60,732 nucleotides of DNA from contig SXHN01000066.1 in the NCBI GenBank assembly GCA_005773635.1, forward strand, positions 1-60,732. Reading direction: 5' to 3'. Source of the DNA: Actinomycetota bacterium (GTDB lineage: Bacteria > Actinomycetota > Acidimicrobiia > IMCC26256 > PALSA-610). The position numbers were made by a program, and so were the translations under genes. Position 1 is the first letter of the stretch; each line of letters begins with the position of its first letter. Under the pieces are notes generated by a model that did no database searches, had not been told where the DNA came from, and saw nothing but the letters and a program-made list of their open reading frames with translations. This document shows positions 34,451 through 43,039 of this stretch, piece by piece.

Positions 34451-35155
34451 ATGACTACTGCACACGCTAAGCCGCAAGGGGATCTCGCGCGCATTCTCGT
34501 GGCCGAGGCACTCGGAACCGCCTTACTGATCATCGCCGTAGTGGGGTCGGGAATCATGGCCGAAACGCTGTCGCCGAACGACGTCGGCATCCAACTCCTC
34601 GAGAACGCGATCGCGACTGGCGGTGCACTGGTTGGCCTCATCTTGATGTTTGCCACGGTGTCGGGTGCACAGTTCAACCCGCTGGTAACACTGATGGCAG
34701 TGATGGATCGCTCACACACACCGGGTAGCGGCCTTGCCATCGTCGTTGCGCAGATCTGCGGCGGAGTCGTCGGGACCTTGAGCGCCAACGCAATGTTCGG
34801 TCATCCCACACTCGAGTGGTCAACCAAGGTCCGCAGCGGCGGGCCGTTGTGGTTCTCCGAAGCGATCGCGGCATTCGGACTGGTATTGCTCATCGCAAGT
34901 TTGGTGCGCACCAACCGCGAATCGTTCGTACCAATTGCTGTCGGAGCGTGGATCACCGGTGCATACTGGTTCACCTCGTCGACGTCATTCGCCAACCCCG
35001 CGGTGACGATTGCTCGCATGTTCAGCGACAGCTTCGCAGGAATCAAGCCGTCGAGTGTGCCCATGTTTATCGTGATGCAACTCATCGGAGCCCTTGTCGC
35101 TATTGCGGCTGCGACCTTTCTGTATCCAGCTCGACGTCGAACGGATCAAATGTGA
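34451..35155 (+). CDS. Aquaglyceroporin-like channel of an ars locus (AqpS-like)
   Basis: A 234-residue MIP-family channel with six hydrophobic segments. The two pore motifs are SGAQFNPLVT (NPL in place of NPA) and SFANPAVTIARMFSDSFAGI. AqpS-type channels in ars operons let arsenite leave the cell after arsenate reduction. Its place directly opposite arsR, with two operator-like sites between, supports this role. Start ATG 34451. Its stop overlaps the start of a short frame (35152) as GTGA, the place where an arsenate reductase gene would be expected. Confidence 0.87.
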   Translation: MTTAHAKPQGDLARILVAEALGTALLIIAVVGSGIMAETLSPNDVGIQLLENAIATGGALVGLILMFATVSGAQFNPLVTLMAVMDRSHTPGSGLAIVVAQICGGVVGTLSANAMFGHPTLEWSTKVRSGGPLWFSEAIAAFGLVLLIASLVRTNRESFVPIAVGAWITGAYWFTSSTSFANPAVTIARMFSDSFAGIKPSSVPMFIVMQLIGALVAIAAATFLYPARRRTDQM

Positions 35156-35235
35156 GCGAAGCCACCCCCGAGGTTCTATTCATCCTGACGCTCATGCAAG
35201 CACTCGGCATTAGCGCCGCTCCACACGTCGCGTAA
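35152..35235 (+). pseudogene. Short frame after the aquaporin; possible arsC remnant
   Basis: GTG at 35152 overlaps the aquaporin stop (GTGA), the normal spacing for a coupled gene, but the frame closes after 27 codons. It reads MSEATPEVLFILTLMQALG, whose PEVLFI is how low-molecular-weight-phosphatase-type ArsC proteins begin before THNAGRS. After PEVLFI the bases can be aligned with an ArsC start only by allowing small deletions. I call it a possible decayed arsC; it could also be a chance frame. Confidence 0.35.
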
Positions 35236-35249
35236 TAGCCTCTGGCACG

Positions 35250-36281
35250 ATGCCAGATTTCCTGCCCGGCCTCGAGCTTTCGCGCCGGTACTACCGCGAA
35301 GTTGTCGGACCGATACTCGGCTCGACTCCGCACGCCGCGGCCCGTGTTGGTTGGGGCTCGGACGTATTGGGATACGACACCGAACGCAGTACGGATCATG
35401 GATGGGGACCGCGAATTCAAATCTTCGTTGCGAAGCAAACGCGAAGCGCAGTCGAAGCCAAAATAACGGCTGAGCTGCCCGTCGAGTTCCTTGGCTGGCC
35501 CACACACTTCGGCTGGGACGCGGTTGCGCCGCGTCATTGGGTGGAGGTCTTCACAATCGCCGGATGGCAACGAACGCACTTCGGATTCGTGCTGCCCAAA
35601 CCAATGACCACGGAAGCTTGGCTCGCCCAGCCGTCGCAGCTCCTACGGACGGCGACCGATGGCATCGTCGTGCACGACCCCGACGGAACGCTCGCCGAAA
35701 TGCGCGACCGTCTTCGGTGGTATCCCGATGACGTGTGGCGCTACGTATTGGCGAGCCAATGGCAGCGAATTAGTCAAGAGCATGCGTTTGTCGGGCGCGC
35801 GAATGAATGCGATGATGCACTCGGAGCACGCATTATCGCAGCGAGGCTCTTGCGTGACTTGATGCGCTTGGCATTCCTCATTGAACGCGTGCACGCCCCA
35901 TATTCCAAATGGTTCGGAACCGCTTTCAATTGTCTCAGTATCAGCTCCGAGCTTCGACCAAGACTAGAGACTGCGCTCACAGCGGCTTCGCCACACGACT
36001 GCGGATCAGCGATGGCGGACGCCTACGAAATTCTCGGCCTCGCAACGAGCCGTCTCAATCTCTGCATGGCCTTCGACCCAAGCCGCAGACCATTCCACGC
36101 ACGGCCCTTCGTCGTCAGTAACGCCGACGTAATCGTTGGCGCATTGCGCGCCGCGATCACAGACTCCGAACTGAGGCAACGTCCGCTCATTGGCGCTATC
36201 GATCAGTGGACCGACAACACTGAGATCACCCAATACGGCGCTTGGTCACTCCGCCGCCTCGGTGGTCGTGAGTCGCTGTAA
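35250..36281 (+). CDS. DUF4037-family protein (nucleotidyltransferase-like)
   Basis: A 343-residue protein beginning MPDFLPGLELSRRYYREVVG and carrying GWGSDVLGYDTERSTDHGWG and PRIQIF, the signature of DUF4037 proteins, which I understand to have a nucleotidyltransferase-like fold; the D-x-D-type acidic pattern around ERSTDHGWG could be the active site. Function unknown. ATG 35250 has no strong ribosome binding site. Its end overlaps the end of the convergent dinG gene by 36 bases. Position after the ars genes is probably not functional. Confidence 0.8.
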   Translation: MPDFLPGLELSRRYYREVVGPILGSTPHAAARVGWGSDVLGYDTERSTDHGWGPRIQIFVAKQTRSAVEAKITAELPVEFLGWPTHFGWDAVAPRHWVEVFTIAGWQRTHFGFVLPKPMTTEAWLAQPSQLLRTATDGIVVHDPDGTLAEMRDRLRWYPDDVWRYVLASQWQRISQEHAFVGRANECDDALGARIIAARLLRDLMRLAFLIERVHAPYSKWFGTAFNCLSISSELRPRLETALTAASPHDCGSAMADAYEILGLATSRLNLCMAFDPSRRPFHARPFVVSNADVIVGALRAAITDSELRQRPLIGAIDQWTDNTEITQYGAWSLRRLGGRESL

Positions 36282-38270
36282 CGCAGCTTTCACACGGTCG
36301 GGGCTCGTCATGCGATACATCGGCGGCAGTGAGTCGATGATCTGAGCGCCATATCGACTTGTCACGAGCCGACGATCCAATACCGCGACGACACCGCGAT
36401 CCTCTGCACTGCGAATCAAACGGCCGACGCCCTGTGCAAGCAGCAGCGCGGCGCGCGGCAAGTCGAACGTTGCAAACGGATTGTGGCCTTCGCTTTCAGC
36501 CTGTTCACGTCGAGCCATCGCCAAAGGATCGTTCGGACGAGCAAACGGAAGCTTGTCCACAATGACCAAGCTCACTGCCGGGCCTGGCACATCAATGCCT
36601 TGCCACAATCCAAGCGAACCGATCAAGCACGAATGCTCAATCCGAGCGAACTCTTCCATCAGTCTTGCACGAGGCATGTCATCGGGCGAAAGAACTGGCA
36701 CATCTGGTAACCGCTCCTGGAGGGCTTCGCGCAGCGCGGTTGCGGCGCGCAGCGAAGTACACAACCCCAGCGTGCGGCCGCCCGCGGCTTCCACGAGACT
36801 GCACGCCTCGTCCAGCCACGCGGCACCAAATTCCTCTTTACGCGGATCCGGGAGGTGCGCGGCGATATAAAGAATGGCTTGTTTGCGATAGTCGAACGGG
36901 CTACCAACATCGAGTGCAGTGAATCGATTCGCATCTTCCGGCGGATGTTCATAGAGCGGATCGTCAGGGTCGTCGTCGCCAAAAGTCGTGGTTCGTTTCG
37001 GCGTTGCATCTTCGGGTCGCAATCCAAGCCGCCACGCCATCGGACCAAAGTCGACACCCAATGCCAACGTGGCCGAAGCCAACACAACTGTGCGTTTGGA
37101 AAACAGCGCCGTCGACAACGGTGGGCCAACGTCGATACGCGCGACGTTCAACACCGGAGGTTCACGACGTTCGACCCAAATGGCGTCCCGCTCGGGTGTC
37201 GCGTTCAGCATGTACTGCACATCTTCGCGAGTGGATGTGACTAGCCGGGCAACACGGTGAACACGCTGCGCAGGATCGGTGACGTCAACTGGCATTTTGG
37301 CTATCTCACCTGCGAGCGAAGCAAGTTGTTCGTTGAGCACCAGCAGGGCCGGGCGCAAACCGGCGTCGTCGAGATCTATGCGATGCTCGTTGGAGCAACC
37401 ATTGAGCAACTCGGTCCAGCGTTTGCCGCGTTCCGACAGCGCGACAACGAGATCGGCATCGCCACCATCTTCGCCCGCCATCACGGTGCGTACCTGTGCG
37501 GCCAGACGGGTCAAACGCGTCGCGCCCAATGTCACCCCAAACGCGTCGGCGGCGATATCTTCGAGCGAATGCGCTTCATCGATCACTACAAAATCATGAG
37601 GCGGGAGCACTTTGCCGTTCGCAACCAGATGTTGCGCGTACAAAGCCGTATTGACCACCACAATGTCAGCAGCCGCCGCGGCGTCGCGTGCCTTTTCCGC
37701 GAAACACTGGTCGCCAAACGAACATTTCGTTTTACCTGGGCATTCTTGCGAATCGATGCTGATCTGTGCCCACAGCGATTCCGGCACAGCCACGGGCGCT
37801 TCGCCGCGCTCCCCCGTCTTGGTGTCGTGTAACCACTCATCAAGTTCGTCAAGAATCGCATCATCGGCACGAGTCCCCGCCAGGGCGGCGGCTCGATCCG
37901 AGTCGATCTCCTGTTTTCTGGCCAGGCACACATAATTCGACCGGCCTTTGAGTTGAGCAAACGAAAACTGCTTCGACACCGTTGCCTGCAGAAACGGTAG
38001 GTCTTTATTGCACAGCTGCTCTTGCAGAGCCTTGGTCGCAGTCACCACCACGACGCGTCTACCGACAAGCACAGACGGCACGAGATACGCAAGGCTCTTC
38101 CCGGTGCCAGTTCCGGCTTGCACGAGCAGGTGTTCGTGACCTGCAAACGCGGCCGCGACCGCGTCACACATTTCCTGTTGCCCTTCGCGCACAATGCCAT
38201 TGGGCAACGCTCCAACGGCGTCGGCCAGCGCGGTGCGCGCCGCCGCGACTGCGGATGTATCAGAAGTCAC
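36246..38270 (-). CDS. dinG: DinG/XPD-family ATP-dependent helicase
   Basis: A 674-residue superfamily 2 helicase. Walker A is VQAGTGTGKSLAYLVP, the DEAH box is VVIDEAHSLED, and the motif VI region is ALLLAQGVGRLIRSAEDRG. An iron-sulfur domain sits between them with cysteines in YVCLARK, ECPGKTKC and QCFAEKARD, the four-cysteine pattern of DinG and XPD. The protein unwinds DNA or R-loops. GTG start at 38270 overlaps the upstream gene's stop as GTGA. Third gene of an MFS-mycothiol protein-dinG run. Confidence 0.93.
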   Translation of the reverse strand: MTSDTSAVAAARTALADAVGALPNGIVREGQQEMCDAVAAAFAGHEHLLVQAGTGTGKSLAYLVPSVLVGRRVVVVTATKALQEQLCNKDLPFLQATVSKQFSFAQLKGRSNYVCLARKQEIDSDRAAALAGTRADDAILDELDEWLHDTKTGERGEAPVAVPESLWAQISIDSQECPGKTKCSFGDQCFAEKARDAAAAADIVVVNTALYAQHLVANGKVLPPHDFVVIDEAHSLEDIAADAFGVTLGATRLTRLAAQVRTVMAGEDGGDADLVVALSERGKRWTELLNGCSNEHRIDLDDAGLRPALLVLNEQLASLAGEIAKMPVDVTDPAQRVHRVARLVTSTREDVQYMLNATPERDAIWVERREPPVLNVARIDVGPPLSTALFSKRTVVLASATLALGVDFGPMAWRLGLRPEDATPKRTTTFGDDDPDDPLYEHPPEDANRFTALDVGSPFDYRKQAILYIAAHLPDPRKEEFGAAWLDEACSLVEAAGGRTLGLCTSLRAATALREALQERLPDVPVLSPDDMPRARLMEEFARIEHSCLIGSLGLWQGIDVPGPAVSLVIVDKLPFARPNDPLAMARREQAESEGHNPFATFDLPRAALLLAQGVGRLIRSAEDRGVVAVLDRRLVTSRYGAQIIDSLPPMYRMTSPDRVKAALQRLTTTEAAE

Positions 38271-38956
38271 TCGACGATGTCGAGAGCGCTCAACGAAAAG
38301 ATGGGCGCGATCAACATCAATGCCGGGTCGACTTCGCTCGATGATGAATACGCCTTGATCTGCGCTGCACTTCGACGCCCCGTCGCGGCCCGCATGAAGT
38401 CAAAACGAGAGACGTCCAATGAAGCGCTCGCCGGCGTTACTCGACCAAACTCAACCCGGCCAACTTCGGTGTTGAGCACCAACGGTTGTTTCGTCCCCAG
38501 TCCGCCATTGGCAACCACCCAGTCGAACGCCAACCCAGCGGCCGGCACTGAGTGATCCGTGACGATTCCCAGTGCGTGCGCGATATCAAGTTCATGGGTA
38601 TAGGCATCAAACACCATCTGCCCGAGACTCACGATCGGGAACATGCCCATAATCGGGTCAAGCTGGGGAGCCTCTACATCCCAGGCATCGAGCATCTGTT
38701 CTGTCGTGAAGTCTCGTCGAGCGTCTACTTGTGCTTGCGTCCAAGCATCAGACGCAACGTTTTCCATCCGTCCCGCAAGAACGTCGGAGGGAACGCCGGA
38801 CACGTGCGCAAGGGTGTCACGGACGCGCCACGCGGGTGTCGTCGGACAGATCATTTCAAGCTGCGCCGCGGTGGCGTCGGTGATCATCGAGCGCACACGC
38901 GCGCGGAGTCCGTGATACGCCGTTGCATATTCCTCGACAGTTGGTAGATCAGTCAT
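38267..38956 (-). CDS. DinB-fold protein of the maleylpyruvate isomerase / mycothiol-dependent family
   Basis: A 229-residue protein resembling the TIGR03083 family (N-terminal DinB-fold domain, maleylpyruvate isomerase type). The part TPAWRVRDTLAHVSGVPSDV corresponds to the helix with the first metal-binding His, and FDAYTHELDIAHALG supplies two further histidines. Such proteins use mycothiol as thiol cofactor in actinobacteria. ATG 38956 has AAGGGA upstream. It overlaps the MFS stop by eight bases and the dinG start by four, so it is co-translated with both. Confidence 0.8.
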   Translation of the reverse strand: MTDLPTVEEYATAYHGLRARVRSMITDATAAQLEMICPTTPAWRVRDTLAHVSGVPSDVLAGRMENVASDAWTQAQVDARRDFTTEQMLDAWDVEAPQLDPIMGMFPIVSLGQMVFDAYTHELDIAHALGIVTDHSVPAAGLAFDWVVANGGLGTKQPLVLNTEVGRVEFGRVTPASASLDVSRFDFMRAATGRRSAAQIKAYSSSSEVDPALMLIAPIFSLSALDIVE

Positions 38957-40295
38957 CAATAGTTTCCCTTCGTAGCAAATTTGGTTTCGAGTTAACTGCA
39001 AGCAACAGCGTCCAGGCCGCGCCAAAGATCAACACAAACGACACTGACCGCTTCGCGACGGGTGCCCACATCAAGCTCGCGAGTCCAACCGCGCCGCCGA
39101 ACCCCATAATCCACAACGACATAACCCGACCGCGAACTTGATCGGTGATGTTCGCTTGCATCACAGTCGAAAGTGCAGTGATGGCAACAAAGTATGTAAA
39201 ACCAAGCACCAACACGATGGGATATGCCGGTGTAGACGACTGCAACAAGCCAAAGATCAGGAGTGCGCCGGCCATGCCTACGAAGGCAGGCCGAATCATT
39301 GCGGCTTTGTCAAAACGAGCAAAGACCGTTCCAACACTCATCGCTCCAGCTGCTGCACCGAGTCCGAAACACGCGTACAGCGCGCCGTACGCGTCGCTCT
39401 TTGCAGGGATGTCAAGGTTGTCTTGGGCGTGACCCGACATGAACTGAATGAAGTTCAACGAAAGCAGTGAAAGGGACCACAGGATCAACAACACTCGGCG
39501 CACAAGTGGGTCGTGCCACGCGATACGAAAGCCGGACGCCAAGCGAGCGAAACCAGTTTCAGAAATCACAGCACCTGTTCGTCGCGGATACTTCGCGAGG
39601 ATCAGCCCAGCCATCGCGAAAAGATAGGTGACTGCGTTGACAACAAAAACCGGAGCGGGACCGAAACGCACATATATCGGTGCGCCGATCAGTGGTCCGA
39701 CAACACGAGACATATTCATCTGAAAAGAAAACAACGAAATCGCGCCGGGGAGATCTTCCTTGGGCACCAACGACGGCGAGATGGCACTCATCGCCGGCCC
39801 AGTCAGCGCGTTGGTGACGCCGATCAACAACACGATGATCCAGATCACCAATTTGGATGGGCGATCAACGGTCACGTATCCAGCGAGGCCGAACGCTCCG
39901 AGGAGCTGCAGTGTCTGCATCGCTAGGAGGAAGCGCCGGCGATCGACCACATCGGCGAGCACACCAGAAACCGGAGCGAGTAACAGCAAAGGTCCGAGCA
40001 CCGCGAAACCCAGATAGCCGACAAAAGCCTTGTCTCCGATTTTTAGCCCGTACTGCGTGAGCACAATGGTTTGCATCCACGTGCCAATATTGGAGGCAAA
40101 CATTCCCGACCACAAGATCGTGAAATCTCGGTGGCGAAGCGCAGCCCGCGCCGTACCCCTACGCCACGTGACGCCACCATCCTCGCACGCATCAGCGATC
40201 GCTTCTGCGTCGGCATCGTCGGCGCGGGTCGCAGTGGTCACAGTGCCGACGATACCGGTGTGCCCATCACCGCGCCTAAACGTCAGACGCGGCAT
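38949..40295 (-). CDS. MFS exporter (MFS_3 / EntS type)
   Basis: A 448-residue transporter with about 12 helices. Parts such as RHRDFTILWSGMFASNIGTWMQ, APVSGVLADVVDRRRFLLAMQ and SLVPKEDLPGAISL are typical of the EntS-like exporter group. The N-terminal 50 residues are hydrophilic and acidic. The start codon context is duplicated: TGCCGCGTCTGA occurs twice with a 16-base period, so the ATG at 40295 is preceded by a copy of itself. Substrate unknown. It starts 42 bases after the CoA-transferase gene on the same strand. Confidence 0.85.
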   Translation of the reverse strand: MPRLTFRRGDGHTGIVGTVTTATRADDADAEAIADACEDGGVTWRRGTARAALRHRDFTILWSGMFASNIGTWMQTIVLTQYGLKIGDKAFVGYLGFAVLGPLLLLAPVSGVLADVVDRRRFLLAMQTLQLLGAFGLAGYVTVDRPSKLVIWIIVLLIGVTNALTGPAMSAISPSLVPKEDLPGAISLFSFQMNMSRVVGPLIGAPIYVRFGPAPVFVVNAVTYLFAMAGLILAKYPRRTGAVISETGFARLASGFRIAWHDPLVRRVLLILWSLSLLSLNFIQFMSGHAQDNLDIPAKSDAYGALYACFGLGAAAGAMSVGTVFARFDKAAMIRPAFVGMAGALLIFGLLQSSTPAYPIVLVLGFTYFVAITALSTVMQANITDQVRGRVMSLWIMGFGGAVGLASLMWAPVAKRSVSFVLIFGAAWTLLLAVNSKPNLLRRETIDD

Positions 40296-40310
40296 TGGTC
40301 AGACGCGGCA
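40283..40310. repeat. 16-bp tandem duplication at the MFS start codon
   Basis: TCAGACGCGGCA occurs at 40283-40294 and again at 40299-40310. On the reverse strand the copy nearer the gene contains the ATG and the codons for PRL (MPRLT) of the MFS protein. Confidence 0.85.
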
Positions 40311-40337
40311 GTCGCGCCAGCTAGGCGATGCTCGAGG

Positions 40338-42533
40338 CTAGGACTCCGGAGAATCACCGATGATGCGGTCGGAGACAAGCTGCGCGTATTGCGCTTCGGT
40401 CATCCCCAACTCGCCGACGAGAATGTCGTGGTTATGTTCGCCGAGGCAGGGCGCGGGCTTGTCCCAGAAGCGGTGCGGGCCCGCGCTGAATCGAATTGGC
40501 CAGCTTGGAAACTGCTGTTCACCAACCACTGCGTGCGTAACCGGTTCGAAATATCCCCGAGCGAGCATTTGAGCGTCGTCGAGCGCCGCATAACCAGGGA
40601 TAGCTGCACATGCAGGTATCCCTTGCGCGAGTAACTCCTGTTCCGCGACAACTTGCGTCCGACTCGCACACCACACAACCCGTTCCGGCGACGACATCGG
40701 GTCACGCAACTCATCGATCGCAACCCAGGCCTCTTCGCCATCGCACTGGTATACACCATGAGCGCCGCGGCGATTCCCGACATCTCCAGTCCGCTGGTAA
40801 CGCAATACTTGGTCGGCGGTCGTTGCCAACGCCACCTCCACCATTGGCACCTCTACCAGCTGCCCGACACCGGTGGCATCGCGATGCGCGACGGCGGCGA
40901 CGACTGCGAGCGCCGCATGAGCACCCACCATCGGATCGACCACCCCTCCAGCAATGATGGGCGGACCGCCTTCGTAGCCGGTCGTCCAAGCCATCCCAGT
41001 GAGTTGTTCCATCGTCTGCGCAAAACCTGGACGATCTCGCCACGGCCCAGTGAGGCCAAACGCCGGAAGCCGCAACATAATCAGATCCTCGCGGTCGCCG
41101 CGCAAATCGTCATAGGTGAGCCCGAATTCTTCCATCACTCGCGGCGTAAAGTTCTCGCAGACAATGTCGGCCGTCGCCGCGAGGCGCTTCGCAATCGCCA
41201 CGCCTTCGGGGCGAGTGAGGTCAAGAGTGATCCCGCGCTTGTTGAGGTTCGACGCGTGAAACAACGGCGACAACTCAATAAGCGGCCCCGCGTCAGAGAC
41301 GACCGGCCCGGCTAGCCGCATCCCGTCGGGGCGTTGAATCGATTCGACTTTCACGACATCCGCACCCATCGCGGCCAGCCACGACACACCCGCAGGTCCG
41401 GCCCAAAACGCCGTGAAATCGAGCACGCGCAATCCGGCGAGTGGCCGGTCACCGAGGTTGCGCTTCACCGCGGTGGTCAACGGGCGCGCCCCCCATGGTG
41501 TTGCTTTCGTATCGGGCTGCACCGCAGCTGGCTGCAGCCCGCGATCCGACACTTTGCTGAACCGAAACGGTGCACGGGGCCGCACCTCATCGTGACCCGG
41601 CTGCCTGACCCACACGCCGCGCGCTTGGAGATGTTCAAACTCGAGCAACAACTGCCCGTTGCCAACGATCGCCACGGGCACACGCGCAGCTTCGCATTGC
41701 GCTTCAATCTCAGAAGCAGTGTGACGGCCAGACCACGCTCGAATCGCGCCGTTCACGAGGTCGGCTTTCGTAAAACGGCCCAACATCGTGAAGAGACTTT
41801 CGTCTTCGAGTAAATCTTCGCGCCCAATCGCGCCACATAGCGCCTTCCATTGCGCAGTGGTGTTGGTGGTAATTCCGACGTAGTTGCCATCGGCACACGG
41901 CTCGTTGCCGGGGATCATCACGAAACGGAACGCATACTTCGCGCCGCCTGGGAAATTCGCGAACAGGGTCGGCATCGTGAGCATCGTGAGCTGCATGGAC
42001 TCCAGTTGCGACACGTCAAGCTGCTCCGGCTCGCCAGTTTGCTGCGCCCGTCGCAACGCGGTCGCGCCGCCGAGCGCGGCATGCACGCCAGCGCAGTAAC
42101 TGCCGAGTTCACCAGAAACCGTCAGCGGAGTTTCAGTCATCATGCCATGGCCCATTGCCGCGCCGCTGCGAGCCTGCAAAATCGCTTCGCTCAAACCCAG
42201 CGAGTTCAGCGCATCATCCGGCCCACCAAACCCCAAGGCACTTATCGTGACGCTGACCAAAGCGTTACTCGGGCCTGGTGTGTTGCGCAACAGAATGTGC
42301 GCGCCCGCTTCCCATCCATCAACCTCAGTGACACACCGTTGAGATGTCCGCAAGTACTCGTAGTGCATGCCGTCGATACCGTCGTCGCGCATCGGGTCGC
42401 CGCCTTGGGGTTCGACCCTTACCACATCGGCACCGAGGTCCGTCAGCAACTTCGCGGCGTAAGCGCCAGGCAAACCAACGGTGGTGTCGAGCACTCGTAT
42501 GTCGTCATAGATCACAGCAAAGACCGTAGCCAA
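40338..42533 (-). CDS. Fused tandem CaiB/BaiF (family III) CoA-transferase
   Basis: A 731-residue protein made of two CoA-transferase III units (about 1-335 and 362-731). Each repeats VLDxT/F, LGADVVRVEPQGGDP or MGADVVKVESIQRPDG. In family III enzymes an Asp in a G-D-x-x-x-G loop carries the acyl group. The second unit has GGVVDPMVGAHAAL (D533), while the first has SGELGSYCAGVHAAL, with Ser145 in that place, so only the second half should be catalytic. TTG at 42533 or GTG at 42515 starts it. It follows the DUF35 gene by 61 bases. Confidence 0.88.
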   Translation of the reverse strand: MATVFAVIYDDIRVLDTTVGLPGAYAAKLLTDLGADVVRVEPQGGDPMRDDGIDGMHYEYLRTSQRCVTEVDGWEAGAHILLRNTPGPSNALVSVTISALGFGGPDDALNSLGLSEAILQARSGAAMGHGMMTETPLTVSGELGSYCAGVHAALGGATALRRAQQTGEPEQLDVSQLESMQLTMLTMPTLFANFPGGAKYAFRFVMIPGNEPCADGNYVGITTNTTAQWKALCGAIGREDLLEDESLFTMLGRFTKADLVNGAIRAWSGRHTASEIEAQCEAARVPVAIVGNGQLLLEFEHLQARGVWVRQPGHDEVRPRAPFRFSKVSDRGLQPAAVQPDTKATPWGARPLTTAVKRNLGDRPLAGLRVLDFTAFWAGPAGVSWLAAMGADVVKVESIQRPDGMRLAGPVVSDAGPLIELSPLFHASNLNKRGITLDLTRPEGVAIAKRLAATADIVCENFTPRVMEEFGLTYDDLRGDREDLIMLRLPAFGLTGPWRDRPGFAQTMEQLTGMAWTTGYEGGPPIIAGGVVDPMVGAHAALAVVAAVAHRDATGVGQLVEVPMVEVALATTADQVLRYQRTGDVGNRRGAHGVYQCDGEEAWVAIDELRDPMSSPERVVWCASRTQVVAEQELLAQGIPACAAIPGYAALDDAQMLARGYFEPVTHAVVGEQQFPSWPIRFSAGPHRFWDKPAPCLGEHNHDILVGELGMTEAQYAQLVSDRIIGDSPES

Positions 42534-42594
42534 TCGCGAATGTCGCTGTACAAGCTTCCTCTATGACGTGTCGATCCCATAGTGGCGGAGTATG

Positions 42595-43038
42595 TCAACG
42601 GGGTGTGACACGAAACATGGGCACCCGCACCGATACACCCTCGACGGTTGGGAAGTTAAGGTCGCGAAACACGACTTCGCACGGCATTTCCGCCACGAGC
42701 GCAGCAGTCTCGCTGTCAATCAGGTATGTGCAAACCCGCACCGCTGGATCTTCGACAAGGGCCACCAACGCCGTTACGTAGGGAACTTGCTCCGCAAACG
42801 CTGGAAGAAACACGCGTTGGACGACAGCCCATGAAAACAACGTTGCCAGCCCACTTACGGGCCGCCACTCAAGAGATCCGCCGCAGCTAGGACACGCTGC
42901 TTCGGGATACCACACGAATCGAGCGCAAGCGACACAGCGCGGAATTTCCAATGCGTCGCGCGCTGCGGCCGCGAAGAAGGGCGCGGTCATCGCGTCGTCG
43001 ACATCGGGCAGGGGAAACGTCGAACGCTCGATCGTCAT
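42595..43038 (-). CDS. DUF35 OB-fold/zinc-ribbon protein, ChsH2-type acyl-CoA binding partner
   Basis: A 147-residue protein. Four cysteines form a rubredoxin-like zinc knuckle (PRCVACARFVWYPEAACPSC), followed by an OB-fold (GLATLFSWAVVQRVF, VTALVALVEDPAVRVCTYL, EVVFRD). Stand-alone DUF35 proteins partner thiolase-like enzymes; in sterol degradation the DUF35 domain of ChsH2 binds the aldolase Ltp2. ATG 43038 begins one base after the stop of the thiolase-fold gene, supporting a two-protein complex. Metal identity and substrate are inferred. Confidence 0.88.
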   Translation of the reverse strand: MTIERSTFPLPDVDDAMTAPFFAAAARDALEIPRCVACARFVWYPEAACPSCGGSLEWRPVSGLATLFSWAVVQRVFLPAFAEQVPYVTALVALVEDPAVRVCTYLIDSETAALVAEMPCEVVFRDLNFPTVEGVSVRVPMFRVTPR

Positions 43039-43039
43039 A

